Source of the DNA: an uncultured Croceitalea sp.
GTDB taxonomy: Bacteria > Bacteroidota > Bacteroidia > Flavobacteriales > Flavobacteriaceae
Assembly (NCBI GenBank): GCA_947499565.1
Contig: CANMOV010000004.1
Span: 186,001 to 250,000 of the forward strand
DNA: 64,000 nucleotides
Direction: 5' to 3'
This document shows positions 17,023 through 26,926 of this stretch, one piece after another. A model generated the notes under the pieces. It was not told the origin of the DNA. It worked only from the letters and a program-made list of their open reading frames with translations, and searched no databases. Position 1 is the first letter of the stretch, and each line of letters begins with the position of its first letter. A program made the position numbers and the translations under genes.

Positions 17023-17786
17023 TTGAAGTTGAAAACATACATAAGTCATTTGGTGACGCCCATATTTTAAAGGGCATAAGCACTACGTTTGAACAAGGAA
17101 AAACAAATTTGGTTATTGGACAAAGCGGTTCTGGGAAAACCGTTTTTCTTAAATCACTTCTTGGGCTTTTTGAGCCCGAACAGGGAAAAATCTGTTATAA
17201 TGGAGAATATTATTGGGATTTAACTACAGCAGAACAAAGAGATTTACGACAACAAATGGGAATGGTGTTTCAAGGAAGCGCATTGTTTGATTCTATGACT
17301 GTTGAAGAAAATGTAATGTTCCCAATGGATATGTTTACCAAGCAAAGTAAAGGTGAGATGCAAGACCGTGTTGATTTTGTCTTGGAACGCGTAAATCTTA
17401 TTGATGCTCATAAAAAGTTTCCTGCGGAGATTTCCGGAGGTATGCAGAAAAGAGTAGCTATTGCAAGGGCAATTGTAATGAACCCTAAATATTTATTTTG
17501 TGATGAGCCCAATTCTGGGCTTGATCCAAAGACTGCTATTTTAATTGATAATCTAATTCAAGAAATTACCAAAGAATATAATATCACCACAGTTATTAAT
17601 ACCCACGATATGAATTCTGTGATGGAAATTGGTGAAAAAATTATCTTTCTAAAAAACGGCTATAAAGAATGGGAAGGCAGTAATAAAGAAATTTTTAAAA
17701 CAGACAATGGAGCGGTTACGGACTTTGTCTATTCTTCTGAACTTTTCAAGAAAGTTCGCCAAATGTATATTGAGGAGCGAAATTAA
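17019..17786 (+). CDS. MlaF-family ABC transporter ATPase
   Basis: A 255-residue ABC ATPase with Walker A GQSGSGKT, Q-loop FQGSALFDSMTV, signature SGGMQKR (in place of LSGGQ, as in MlaF), Walker B YLFCDEPNSGLD and the H-loop NTHDM. It partners the overlapping MlaE-type permease, presumably in lipid transport for outer-membrane maintenance. Its stop codon overlaps the stop codon of the convergent DUF389 gene by 3-4 bases, so there is no room for a separate terminator. Confidence 0.94.
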   Translation: MIEVENIHKSFGDAHILKGISTTFEQGKTNLVIGQSGSGKTVFLKSLLGLFEPEQGKICYNGEYYWDLTTAEQRDLRQQMGMVFQGSALFDSMTVEENVMFPMDMFTKQSKGEMQDRVDFVLERVNLIDAHKKFPAEISGGMQKRVAIARAIVMNPKYLFCDEPNSGLDPKTAILIDNLIQEITKEYNITTVINTHDMNSVMEIGEKIIFLKNGYKEWEGSNKEIFKTDNGAVTDFVYSSELFKKVRQMYIEERN

Positions 17787-19234
17787 TTCACCTCTCTTAC
17801 CTGAATTGTACTGTCTTTAACTCTAACTTTTAGCCAATCTGCTATTTGTTTAAACTCGGCCTCTTTTTCTGAATCTGAAAGCTCATCTTTCAACTTAACC
17901 TCAAATAGTGAAATAGTATCCATTTTATTAAAGTCCGTTTGGACTCTATTTGAAAAACCTATTCCAGCAATACCTTTATAACTTACTTTCGCTTCAGCTA
18001 TTATTTCTTGAAAAGGAATATTCTTGGCTAACTTTCCAAAACTAGCTACTTCCTCTTCCAAAAAACGAATTCGTTCGTCTTTTGTTAGTAATTCCGCTTT
18101 TTTAGATTCATACAACTCGTTCACATAATTAAAACGTTGCTCAGAATCATCACGCCCACCTTGTAACACTCTTAAATCTGCATCTACCAATCGGTTATAT
18201 TTATTCTTCTTATTACGCCAAGTACTAATAATATTTTCTGGTACTTCTTCAGTCCCTAAAATTGCAATTTCTAAATAAGAACCTAGCTCTTTATCATAAT
18301 GAACATCAGTTAAATCATCTTCATAACGTCCATTTCCTTTAAACTCATAGTCTTCTACAGTGTTTGCAAGAAATTCCCTCGCTTGTTTTTGAAACAAAGA
18401 CTCTTGAAGCACATTATAAAATGTAAATCCTGCCGGTATCATTACGGCTAGACCAATTACCGAAGCTAAGCGAGCTATTAAACGTCTACGTTTAGAATTG
18501 GCATAACGCACCATTGGAAAACGCAGGTATTTTATAACTAAAAATGTAGCAAGGGCTATAAAAATGGTATTAATGGTAAATAAGTACATTGCACCCAATG
18601 CAAAATCAAACCTACCTATTGCTAAACCAAAACCTACCGTGCATAATGGTGGCATTAATGCTGTAGCGATAGCAACACCAAAAATTACACTTGCAATAGT
18701 CCCTTTTTTTGCACGAGCAATAACCAATGCAAGGCCGCCAAAGAAAGCAATTAATACATCTCTTATATCCGGCGCTGTTCTAGCTAAAAGTTCCGAAGAC
18801 TCATCTCTTAAAGGGAAAATAGCAAAAAACAAAAATGCAGTTAGCACACTTAACACTACCATTACCGCAAAGTTCTTAAGCGAACGTCGAAGCATGTCAA
18901 TATCATTAATGGCTAATGATAGCCCCATGCCTAAAATAGGTCCCATGAGTGGAGAGATAAGCATAGCACCAATAACAACCGCTGTTGAATTTGCATTTAA
19001 TCCTATAGAAGCTATAAAAATGGAACAAATTAAAATCCAAGAAGTATGTCCTTTAAAAGGAATGTCTGCTATAATAGATTCCTTAGTGGTTATTGGATCC
19101 GTATTACTACGAATCTCTAACAACTCAAATAAAAATTTTCTTCCACTTCCTAAAAGACCTTGAAAGTCCTTTTTTACTTCTTCACCAGCTGCTTCTGCAG
19201 CGGCATCTTTATCTTCAAATAGGTTTTCACTCAT
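17783..19234 (-). CDS. DUF389 family membrane protein
   Basis: A 483-residue protein whose residues about 60-270 form five to six membrane segments of the DUF389/TIGR00341 type, including the conserved GAMLISPLMGPILGMG and ATALMPPLCTVGFGLA loops. The C-terminal half is soluble with a possible coiled coil (residues 370-400). The function of the family is unknown. The gene is last in a minus-strand run sprT-like, manC-like, DUF389, with only 3 bp from the preceding stop. It ends in a stop-codon overlap with the MlaF gene. Confidence 0.9.
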   Translation of the reverse strand: MSENLFEDKDAAAEAAGEEVKKDFQGLLGSGRKFLFELLEIRSNTDPITTKESIIADIPFKGHTSWILICSIFIASIGLNANSTAVVIGAMLISPLMGPILGMGLSLAINDIDMLRRSLKNFAVMVVLSVLTAFLFFAIFPLRDESSELLARTAPDIRDVLIAFFGGLALVIARAKKGTIASVIFGVAIATALMPPLCTVGFGLAIGRFDFALGAMYLFTINTIFIALATFLVIKYLRFPMVRYANSKRRRLIARLASVIGLAVMIPAGFTFYNVLQESLFQKQAREFLANTVEDYEFKGNGRYEDDLTDVHYDKELGSYLEIAILGTEEVPENIISTWRNKKNKYNRLVDADLRVLQGGRDDSEQRFNYVNELYESKKAELLTKDERIRFLEEEVASFGKLAKNIPFQEIIAEAKVSYKGIAGIGFSNRVQTDFNKMDTISLFEVKLKDELSDSEKEAEFKQIADWLKVRVKDSTIQVREVN

Positions 19235-19237
19235 ACC

Positions 19238-20317
19238 TTAAGCGTATTGATCACCAAACTCATCTTGTACTTGACCACGTACTTTCTTAATATCCTGCTC
19301 TTTAGACTTAGGATATATTAAAAGTACATCATCTTTATCAACTACGATATAATCTTCTAAACCATCAACTACTACAATCTTTCCTTTTCTGGTTCTTATC
19401 ATGTTTCCTTTAGCATCTTCTAAAAGAGTTTGACCATTAACTACCGCATTTTCATCTTCATCCTTATCCAATTTTTCATAAAGCGCACCCCATGTTCCTA
19501 AGTCATTCCAGTCAAACGTTGCAGGCAAAGTGTAGATAGATTTGGAGTGCTCCAATATAGCATAATCAATAGAAATATTTTCCGCTTTCGGATAGTTCTC
19601 AGCTATAAAGTTTTGTTCATCAGGAGTATTATAACTGCTTATTCCTTCATTAAAAAGTTGAAACTGCGCAGGTTGGTATTCTTTAAAAGCATTAACAATT
19701 GTATGCACTCCCCACATAAAAATACCTGCATTCCATAGGAAATTTCCTTGAGCTAAAAACTCTTTAGCAGTTTCTAAATTAGGTTTTTCCCTAAATTGAG
19801 CAACTTTTTTAAGTCCTTCATTTCCATCTTTCTCAAACTCGATATATCCAAACCCAGTATTTGGATAAGATGGCTGAATTCCCAAAGTACAAAGCACTTC
19901 TTCTTTTTCACATTTATCAAAACATGCTTTTACATCATTCTCAAAAGCCTTCTCATCTTCAATCCAATGATCACTTGGTGCTACAATCATCACAGCATTC
20001 GGGTTCATTTTCTGAATCTTGAGTGCTGAGTACAAAATACATGGTGCGGTATTACGCATAGCTGGTTCTAAAACAACTTGCTCCTGCTTTACTTTTGGCA
20101 GCTGTTCTAAAACCAAATCATTATATCTTTCATTGGTTAAAATCAAGATATTTTCTGTTGGAATAAACTTATTTAAACGCGAAAATGTTTTTTGAATAAG
20201 CGTATCTCCTGTTCCCAGCATATCATGAAATTGCTTTGGGTTATTTGTTGTGCTTACCGGCCAAAAACGAGACCCTACACCACCTGCCATTAAAACTGCA
20301 TAATAATTCTTATTCAT
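19238..20317 (-). CDS. mannose-1-phosphate guanylyltransferase
   Basis: A 359-residue nucleotidyltransferase that makes GDP-mannose from mannose-1-phosphate and GTP for surface polysaccharides. It has the pyrophosphorylase signature MAGGVGSRFWPVS (residues 10-22), the phosphate-binding PKQF and the FREKP motif near residue 170. The length fits the single-domain form without the phosphomannose isomerase domain. It lies 24 bp after the SprT-like gene and 3 bp before DUF389. Confidence 0.92.
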   Translation of the reverse strand: MNKNYYAVLMAGGVGSRFWPVSTTNNPKQFHDMLGTGDTLIQKTFSRLNKFIPTENILILTNERYNDLVLEQLPKVKQEQVVLEPAMRNTAPCILYSALKIQKMNPNAVMIVAPSDHWIEDEKAFENDVKACFDKCEKEEVLCTLGIQPSYPNTGFGYIEFEKDGNEGLKKVAQFREKPNLETAKEFLAQGNFLWNAGIFMWGVHTIVNAFKEYQPAQFQLFNEGISSYNTPDEQNFIAENYPKAENISIDYAILEHSKSIYTLPATFDWNDLGTWGALYEKLDKDEDENAVVNGQTLLEDAKGNMIRTRKGKIVVVDGLEDYIVVDKDDVLLIYPKSKEQDIKKVRGQVQDEFGDQYA

Positions 20318-20341
20318 GATTGCATATTAGATTTTAGAAGT

Positions 20342-20947
20342 TTAAATATCCTTTATTAATTCAACTTCAGCGTTTGGTTGAAACAAATATAATCTGCCTG
20401 TTGATACCTCTGTGCATTCAAAGCGTTTTATTCGTTTATTTCCCTTTTTAAATAGTTTCCCGTTATAAATTCGAAAAGTGCTTCCTATAGGTAACTCAAA
20501 AACATAGGAATGCTTTCTTTCTTCCACATCAAACGTCTTTAGAGCAATTGCCAAATTAGCATCTGTACTGCTGCTAGCCTTCGGATTTTTAAAGTGATTG
20601 GCTATAACCGGTAAAAGTTTAGTTGGAAAAATTTCTGGGCGAATAAAGGGCAACATTAATTGCTGAAAAGTTTGTTTCCACTCTCGACCGTGAGGTTTAA
20701 TACGTCTACCAAATTTTTCAAACGCAACTAAATGTGCTATCTCGTGAACTAGCGTGATTAAAAAACGATATTTATTAAGTGATGCATTTATGGTAATTTG
20801 ATGCATTCCATTAGGCATTCTTCTGTAATCTCCGTGCCTAGTTACTCTATGATTTACAATTTTTAAATGTACCCCATTGGATTTAATAAGTTCAAAACAA
20901 GATTGAACCGCTCTTTCTGGTAAATATTTTTCTAATACCTGATTCAC
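20342..20947 (-). CDS. SprT-like zinc metallopeptidase domain protein
   Basis: A 201-residue protein with the SprT-like signature LVHEIAHLVAFEKFG (HExxH at about residues 87-91) followed by PHGREWKQTF, the usual third-ligand region. The C-terminal part (KKGNKRIKRFECTE) would be the zinc-ribbon area but lacks the full four-Cys set. SprT/Spartan-fold proteins may cleave DNA-protein crosslinks; the bacterial role is uncertain. It heads a three-gene minus-strand run. Confidence 0.85.
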   Translation of the reverse strand: MNQVLEKYLPERAVQSCFELIKSNGVHLKIVNHRVTRHGDYRRMPNGMHQITINASLNKYRFLITLVHEIAHLVAFEKFGRRIKPHGREWKQTFQQLMLPFIRPEIFPTKLLPVIANHFKNPKASSSTDANLAIALKTFDVEERKHSYVFELPIGSTFRIYNGKLFKKGNKRIKRFECTEVSTGRLYLFQPNAEVELIKDI

Positions 20948-21040
20948 TATTACAAAAATAGCGGTTTAAGGAAGACTGTTCTTTTAAAAGTTAAAAACAG
21001 ATTTAGAAGTATTCTGTATTTTTAAAGAAATACCAGACTT

Positions 21041-23443
21041 ATGTTCAAGAAAGTATTAGTTCTGATTGTAGTTTGTTTCCTTTTTTTTAGCTGTTCCAAA
21101 CAACCACAGCGAGTAAGCGAAATTTTAAGTGATACTCCAAAGATTAAGGGTAAACAAGAATATCTTAATTCACCTTATGTAACTGCTGGTAATCGCGTTT
21201 ATATAGTAGGACATCAAGATGGCTCATTTCCTGAGTTAGGTTGGCATATTAAAGGGGAAATGGGTGGGATTTGGAATCACCCTATTAAACTGATGGATGG
21301 ATTCGATGTTCATTTAAATTGGGGCAATAACTCTTTTGTATTAAATAAGGCTACTTCTTTTACAAATTATCCTTTCGCCAATAAACACGATTTTAAAATT
21401 GAAGAAAAATCATTAAGAATAGAAAGATGGCAATTTGTTCCTGATGACACCGAAGGTATAGCAATAGAGTTTGTGATTTTTAATGAGGGAAATACTGCTC
21501 AAAATTTCAATTTTGTTTTTACTGGACATTCAGATTTAAGGCCAACTTGGTTAGGAGAAAGAACCGAGATGATTAATAGTCAAGATGAGTCAACTTATAA
21601 AAAAGAAATTAATGGATGGCTCGTAAAAGACAAGAATAACCCTTGGTTTGTGTCTTATTCTGGTTCAGAAAAACCAAAACAAGAATTTAAGGCAAATCTA
21701 AATCGGGAAGCACTAACAGTCTCCAATACCCTTAACTATCCAATCAAGTTAAATTCAGGGGAATATAAGGTTTTAACTTTTTCCATTGCTGGATCTTATA
21801 AATCTGAAGAAGCAGCAATTTCAACTTTAAAAGAAATTCAAACCAACCTTCCAGCTTTGGTCCACACCAAGAAAGAACGCTATAAAGGTTTAGCTAACCA
21901 ATCCAAGCTTACCATTCCAGATAAGGAGCTAGAGCGAACTTTTGAGTGGCTAAAATACAATTGCGATTGGCTGATTCGAGAAGTTCCAGAAATTGGTTCT
22001 GGAATTACTGCCGGCATACCAGATTACCCATGGTGGTTTGGAGTAGATAGTGAATATGCACTGCAGGGCTATATGGCGGTTGGACAGCAGGAAGCGGTAT
22101 ATAATACGATTAAACTTTTAGATAGTGTATCTGAAGCCATAAATGGTAATGGGAAAATTATTCATGAAATGTCTACCAATGGTGCTGTATTTAATCCTGG
22201 GAATATTAATGAAACACCACAATTTGCTTCCTTAATATGGGAAGTCTATAAATGGAATGGAGATAAAGCGTTCTTGAAAAATTACTATCCAACCATAAAA
22301 AAAGGACTAAAATGGCTAATAGATGAAAATGATTTAGACAAAAACGGATTTCCTGAAGGTTTTGGAATGATGGAGATTCATGGTTTAGACAGTGAAATGA
22401 TTGATGTTGCATCGTATACCCAAAAAGCATTTGCCGATGCTTCTAAAATAGCTAAAGAACTGGGAGAGCATAAAACAGCAAAGGAGTATGCCGAAAAAGC
22501 GAGATTACTTAAGGTCAAAATCAACGAGGAATTTTGGTCAGAAGATTTTAATTCTTATGCTGATTTTATAGGAAGTGATAAACAAACCTTACACCTTATA
22601 GATGATGCCATTGTACGTGCCGATACGCTAAATAAACCTTGGGCTATTAAAGAAATGGAAGAGACTAGGCAATTTATATTGGATAATCCATCTACGAAAC
22701 CAAGACCCTTTGTTTTGCATCATAATTGGGTAGTGAATACGCCAATGGAAATGGGAATTGCCGATTCTGTCAAAGCCATAAAAGCTTTGGAAACTGCCAA
22801 AAATTATGTGAATCCGTTTGGGGTTTTTGTAACCGGGATAGACCGTGATGAATCAGCAGGTTCTGATGCTGGCGCCTATAAAGCGCCGCCAATATTTACC
22901 TATACCGGAGCAGTTATGACTTTACCTACTGGTGTTTCTGCAAGGGCTGAAAATAATTATGGCAGACCCAATGAAGCCCTAAACTACCTAGAACGAATGA
23001 CGCGTTCTTTTAGTTATGCATTGCCAGGAAGCATGTATGAAGTTTCTCCAGATTTTGGTATGATGACACAAGCATGGAATATCTACAGTTTTGCTTACCC
23101 TATTGTAAATCAGTTTTTTGGAATTCAACCAAATGCGGCAAAGAAAGAAATTATCATTTCTCCTCAGATGCCGGATAAATGGGATAAAGCTTCTTTGGAA
23201 AATGTAAAGATTGGCGAAAATGAGATTTCAATTTATTATTCTAAAGAATCGGATAAACTAAATCTTAAAATAAACCAGACCAATTCGAATTGGTCTATAA
23301 AACTTAAAACTCCAAAAAATCTACGATATAAATCAGAGGCTATTACGACAATTGGAAAAAGAAGTGAGAAGATTAATGATTATTTGATTGAATCCGATGA
23401 TGAGGGTATAAATGTTACGTTTTACTTTATTGAAAAAGATTAA
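21041..23443 (+). CDS. lipoprotein six-hairpin glycosidase (glycogen-debranching-like)
   Basis: An 800-residue protein with a lipoprotein signal (hydrophobic run ending FFSC, Cys about 18). An N-terminal beta-sandwich of about 270 residues is followed by an (alpha/alpha)6-barrel from about residue 290: PDYPWWFGVDSEYALQGY, a WxxY-rich substrate face and GFPEGFGMMEIHG. This matches the amylo-alpha-1,6-glucosidase/GH15-like clan. The lipid anchor puts it at the outer membrane or periplasm, so it would attack imported or surface glycans rather than cytoplasmic glycogen. Its exact GH family and substrate cannot be stated. It converges with the SDR gene after 18 bp. Confidence 0.8.
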   Translation: MFKKVLVLIVVCFLFFSCSKQPQRVSEILSDTPKIKGKQEYLNSPYVTAGNRVYIVGHQDGSFPELGWHIKGEMGGIWNHPIKLMDGFDVHLNWGNNSFVLNKATSFTNYPFANKHDFKIEEKSLRIERWQFVPDDTEGIAIEFVIFNEGNTAQNFNFVFTGHSDLRPTWLGERTEMINSQDESTYKKEINGWLVKDKNNPWFVSYSGSEKPKQEFKANLNREALTVSNTLNYPIKLNSGEYKVLTFSIAGSYKSEEAAISTLKEIQTNLPALVHTKKERYKGLANQSKLTIPDKELERTFEWLKYNCDWLIREVPEIGSGITAGIPDYPWWFGVDSEYALQGYMAVGQQEAVYNTIKLLDSVSEAINGNGKIIHEMSTNGAVFNPGNINETPQFASLIWEVYKWNGDKAFLKNYYPTIKKGLKWLIDENDLDKNGFPEGFGMMEIHGLDSEMIDVASYTQKAFADASKIAKELGEHKTAKEYAEKARLLKVKINEEFWSEDFNSYADFIGSDKQTLHLIDDAIVRADTLNKPWAIKEMEETRQFILDNPSTKPRPFVLHHNWVVNTPMEMGIADSVKAIKALETAKNYVNPFGVFVTGIDRDESAGSDAGAYKAPPIFTYTGAVMTLPTGVSARAENNYGRPNEALNYLERMTRSFSYALPGSMYEVSPDFGMMTQAWNIYSFAYPIVNQFFGIQPNAAKKEIIISPQMPDKWDKASLENVKIGENEISIYYSKESDKLNLKINQTNSNWSIKLKTPKNLRYKSEAITTIGKRSEKINDYLIESDDEGINVTFYFIEKD

Positions 23444-23461
23444 GATTTAAGAAAAACGTTC

Positions 23462-24142
23462 TTAGGGAGTACTATTACTTACCTGAAGCAACTTCCCATT
23501 ATACAATTGCTGTCCATTTAAAGCAAAATCCTTAATATACCCTGCCATTTGCAAAGCACTTACTGGGGCTTCATAGCCAGGAAAAGCTTCTTCTAACATT
23601 TCAGTTTGCACAGCACCAAGTGCTAACACATTAAATGAAGGACCAGTTTCTTTGAATTCTTGTGCCCATAATTCAGTTAGTGTAATCACCGCTCCTTTAC
23701 TAGAACTATATGCCGATAATCCTGGAAACTTCATACTCCCTTGCACACCACCCATAGAACTAACAGTTACCACATGACTAGTTTTACCCATTTTAGGGAG
23801 TACTGTTCTAGTGACTTCCGCCACACCAAAAACGTTTACCTTATAAACTCGTTCAAATTCTTCAGAAGTAGTCTCCGCAAAAGGTTTATTTAAGAGGCTG
23901 CCGGCATTATTAATTAGTACATCAACACTATCCCAACTTGAGACGAAATCAGTGATTTTTTGATAAGCATCTGAATTGTTTAAATCAAACGGAAAAGCCG
24001 TAACATTTTCTAATTTTAAATCAGAAACTGGTTTATTATTTCGAGATAAAGCTAGCACCTGATGACCTTCGGAAGCAAACTGTTTTACAAGTTCAAAGCC
24101 AATACCTCTGCTAGTTCCGGTTATAATAATGTTTTTGGACAT
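23462..24142 (-). CDS. short-chain dehydrogenase/reductase
   Basis: A 226-residue classical SDR. It has the NAD(P)-binding TGTSRGIG at residues 8-15, NNAG at about 78-81, catalytic Ser in TVSSMGG and the YxxxK pair in AYSSSKGA. An Arg in the coenzyme-binding turn (SRNNKP) hints at NADP(H) preference. Substrate unknown; the neighbours (a lipoprotein glycosidase and an M28 peptidase) give no clear pathway. Confidence 0.9.
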   Translation of the reverse strand: MSKNIIITGTSRGIGFELVKQFASEGHQVLALSRNNKPVSDLKLENVTAFPFDLNNSDAYQKITDFVSSWDSVDVLINNAGSLLNKPFAETTSEEFERVYKVNVFGVAEVTRTVLPKMGKTSHVVTVSSMGGVQGSMKFPGLSAYSSSKGAVITLTELWAQEFKETGPSFNVLALGAVQTEMLEEAFPGYEAPVSALQMAGYIKDFALNGQQLYNGKLLQVSNSTP

Positions 24143-24193
24143 ATTCCTAGGATTTCATCTTATGCGGCGCTGAACCAATTTCAGCGTGAGCTA

Positions 24194-25207
24194 TTATTTC
24201 AATTGAACTTCCTGACTAGTTGCATTTGAAATTCCTTCCAATACTGGAAGCATATTATTTACCATGTTAGCCATATGGTCAAAATTCATGATATCATTTT
24301 CATCACCTACCTTATGATAATGGTCAAAATTGGTAAAATCAAAAGTGCAAAAAGTATGAGAAGGTACAGCAAACTCTTTATAAAAATCATAATTATCTGA
24401 ACGTTGGAATAAGTTATACTCCTTCGCAGTAGGTAAAAATCCTATTAATTTCTTACCGGCGTATTTATTACTCACTTCCGCTAGGTTAGACATTTCATAA
24501 CCAGTAATATATAATTCATAATCCTTACCTTCTAAAGGAACACCTGTCATTTCAAAATTTAGCATTGCATACAAATTTAAATCTGCCGCTTTTAGTTTTT
24601 GTGCTAAATGTCTTGAACCTAGTAATCCTTTTTCCTCTGCACTAAAGAGTGCGAAAATTAAGCTACGCTTATTGGTTTTATTAGCTCCAAAATAGCGTGC
24701 AATTTCCATAACTGTTGTTGTACCTGAAGCATTGTCATTCGCGCCATTTGCAATAGCATCTCCGTTTTCGGCTTTTATAATTCCAATATGATCATAATGT
24801 GCCCCTATAAGAATATATTCGTTCTTTAAAGTTGGATCGTTCCCTTCGACAAGACCTACAATGTTGTATGATGGCTTTTTAAAATTTGATAAGGTATCTC
24901 TATAAGACTCAAAGTAGGGTTTTACCTTATTATTAGAAAAATGTTCCTCTATGTACTTAGCAGCCTCTTCTATTCCCTCACTACCTGAATCACGACCTTT
25001 TAAATCATCTGAAGCTAAAAAATTCATAATTGCCCCAATCTTAGCTGCATCTGTAAAACCAGCTGTCTCTTTTGGCATCTGCACCTTTAAACCCTCCGGA
25101 CCTTCTGGTGCTGTTGTTTTTATATTCTCTGAATTGGTTTCTATTATTTTAGTAGACCCACATGCCATTACTAACAAAAGACCAAATACACTAATAGCTA
25201 TTTTCAT
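24194..25207 (-). CDS. M28 family zinc aminopeptidase-like lipoprotein
   Basis: A 337-residue protein with lipobox LVMAC (Cys about 16) and an M28 peptidase domain. Zinc ligands appear in order: His in GAHYDHIG, Asp in ANDNASGT, Glu-Glu in SAEEKGLLGSR, Asp within DNYDF and a late His in SHTF. The family includes extracellular aminopeptidases and glutaminyl cyclase-like enzymes. The lipid anchor indicates the cell envelope. A terminator serving the pdh genes separates it from them, so it has its own transcription unit. Confidence 0.9.
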   Translation of the reverse strand: MKIAISVFGLLLVMACGSTKIIETNSENIKTTAPEGPEGLKVQMPKETAGFTDAAKIGAIMNFLASDDLKGRDSGSEGIEEAAKYIEEHFSNNKVKPYFESYRDTLSNFKKPSYNIVGLVEGNDPTLKNEYILIGAHYDHIGIIKAENGDAIANGANDNASGTTTVMEIARYFGANKTNKRSLIFALFSAEEKGLLGSRHLAQKLKAADLNLYAMLNFEMTGVPLEGKDYELYITGYEMSNLAEVSNKYAGKKLIGFLPTAKEYNLFQRSDNYDFYKEFAVPSHTFCTFDFTNFDHYHKVGDENDIMNFDHMANMVNNMLPVLEGISNATSQEVQLK

Positions 25208-25234
25208 GTTCTATTTTTTTGATGTGTTTAAAGA

Positions 25235-25267
25235 TAAAAAAAGCATTCGCCATGGACGAATGCTTTT
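25235..25267 (-). terminator. intrinsic terminator after the pdh E1-alpha/E2 genes
   Basis: A perfect 11-bp inverted repeat (25239-25249 and 25257-25267, loop 7 nt) is followed on the minus strand by a T run (A7 on the plus strand at 25236-25242), 24 bp beyond the E2 stop. Confidence 0.9.
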
Positions 25268-25290
25268 ACTATTTTGATTACAATGGCAGA

Positions 25291-26922
25291 CTAAGCTAAC
25301 ATTGTAACTGGATTCTCTAAATATGCTCTTAAGGTCTGTAAAAATTGTGCTCCTGTTGCTCCATCCACCGTTCTGTGGTCACAAGCTAAAGTAACTTTCA
25401 TTGTATTTCCAACAACAATTTCACCATTTTTCACCACTGGTTTCTCAACAATAGCGCCTACAGATAATATTGCAGAATTAGGCTGATTAATAATGGAAGT
25501 AAACTCCAAAATACCAAACATCCCAAGATTAGACACTGTAAAAGTGCTACCTTCCATTTCAGCTGGAGTTAGTTTTCTATTTCGAGCTCTTACCGCCATA
25601 TCTTTTACAGATGCTCCAATTTGAGTTAAACTCATTTGGTCTGTAAATTTTAAAACTGGAACTACAAGTCCATCGTCTACTGCTACTGCTACTCCAACAT
25701 GAATATGATGATTATATTTAGTTGCATCATTATTCCAAGTAGTATTCACTTGTGGATGCTTTTTAAGTGCCATTGCACAAGCCTTTAACACCATATCATT
25801 AAAAGACACCTTAATATCTGGCAGTCCATTTATTTGACTCCTAGAAGCTTTGGCATTATCCATATCAACTTCAATAGTCAAATAATAATGTGGCGCACTA
25901 AATTTAGATTCGCTCAAACGTTTAGCTATAACTTTGCGCATTTGAGAGTTCTTAACTTCTTCTGTACTTTCCTCACCAACTGGAAGATTAACAGGTAATA
26001 CTGATGCAGCCGAAGCTTTACTATCTGATGTAGTAATCGGAGCAACAACATTATCTTGAGAAGGTTGATAATTCTCAACATCACGTTTAACTACTCTTCC
26101 ATTATCACCACTACCAGTAATATCAGCAAGATTTATTCCTTTATCTGAAGCTATTTTTTTTGCTAACGGAGAAGCAAAAATACGTTGTCCATCCGCTACA
26201 GAGGAAGTATGATTTGTATTTGTTTCTGGCTTTGATTCCTCTACTTTTTTATCTTCTTTTACCGTAGTTTCTTTTGCCGTATCAGTAGGTTTTGCATTTA
26301 AAACTGCATTAACATCTGTACCTTCTGGACCAATAACAGCTAATAATGAATCTACTGGTGCTCCCTCACCTTCTTGAATACCAATATGCAATAAAGTACC
26401 AGAATAGAAAGACTCAAATTCCATAGTTGCCTTATCTGTCTCTATTTCGGCAAGAATATCACCTTCTTCTACAACGTCTCCTACTTTTTTTAACCAAGAA
26501 GCAACTGTTCCTTCCTCCATGGTATCGCTTAAGCGAGGCATTGTAATTATTTCCACCCCTTCCGGAATTTCTCCACCAGAACTACTATCTGTAACTTCTT
26601 CCTTCGTTTCTGGAGCTTCACTGTTTTCTGATTCTTCTCCACTAGATGCTACTTCACCATTTAATAGCCCTGAAATATCCTCTCCTTTTTCCCCTATAAT
26701 AGCTAAAAGGGAATCTACTGGTGCGCCGTCTCCTTCTTCAATACCAATATGCAGTAAAGTACCTTCATAGAAAGATTCGAACTCCATTGTGGCCTTATCC
26801 GTCTCAATCTCGGCTAAAATATCACCTTCTTCAACTTTATCCCCAACACTTTTGAGCCATTTTGCCACGGTACCTTCTTCCATGGTATCACTCAATCTGG
26901 GCATATTGATTACTTCTGCCAT
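25291..26922 (-). CDS. pyruvate dehydrogenase E2 (dihydrolipoamide acetyltransferase)
   Basis: A 543-residue E2 with two nearly identical lipoyl domains (about 1-80 and 125-203), each with the lipoylation motif ETDKATMEFES (first Lys-43). A peripheral subunit-binding domain follows (about 248-284, SPLAKKIASDKGI...GSGDNGRV), then the catalytic acyltransferase with DHRTVDG near the C-terminus. Acidic or Ser-rich linkers join the domains. It transfers the acetyl group to CoA and forms the complex core. Its start is 4 bp after the E1-alpha stop, and no E1-beta gene is adjacent. Confidence 0.96.
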   Translation of the reverse strand: MAEVINMPRLSDTMEEGTVAKWLKSVGDKVEEGDILAEIETDKATMEFESFYEGTLLHIGIEEGDGAPVDSLLAIIGEKGEDISGLLNGEVASSGEESENSEAPETKEEVTDSSSGGEIPEGVEIITMPRLSDTMEEGTVASWLKKVGDVVEEGDILAEIETDKATMEFESFYSGTLLHIGIQEGEGAPVDSLLAVIGPEGTDVNAVLNAKPTDTAKETTVKEDKKVEESKPETNTNHTSSVADGQRIFASPLAKKIASDKGINLADITGSGDNGRVVKRDVENYQPSQDNVVAPITTSDSKASAASVLPVNLPVGEESTEEVKNSQMRKVIAKRLSESKFSAPHYYLTIEVDMDNAKASRSQINGLPDIKVSFNDMVLKACAMALKKHPQVNTTWNNDATKYNHHIHVGVAVAVDDGLVVPVLKFTDQMSLTQIGASVKDMAVRARNRKLTPAEMEGSTFTVSNLGMFGILEFTSIINQPNSAILSVGAIVEKPVVKNGEIVVGNTMKVTLACDHRTVDGATGAQFLQTLRAYLENPVTMLA

Positions 26923-26926
26923 TTAG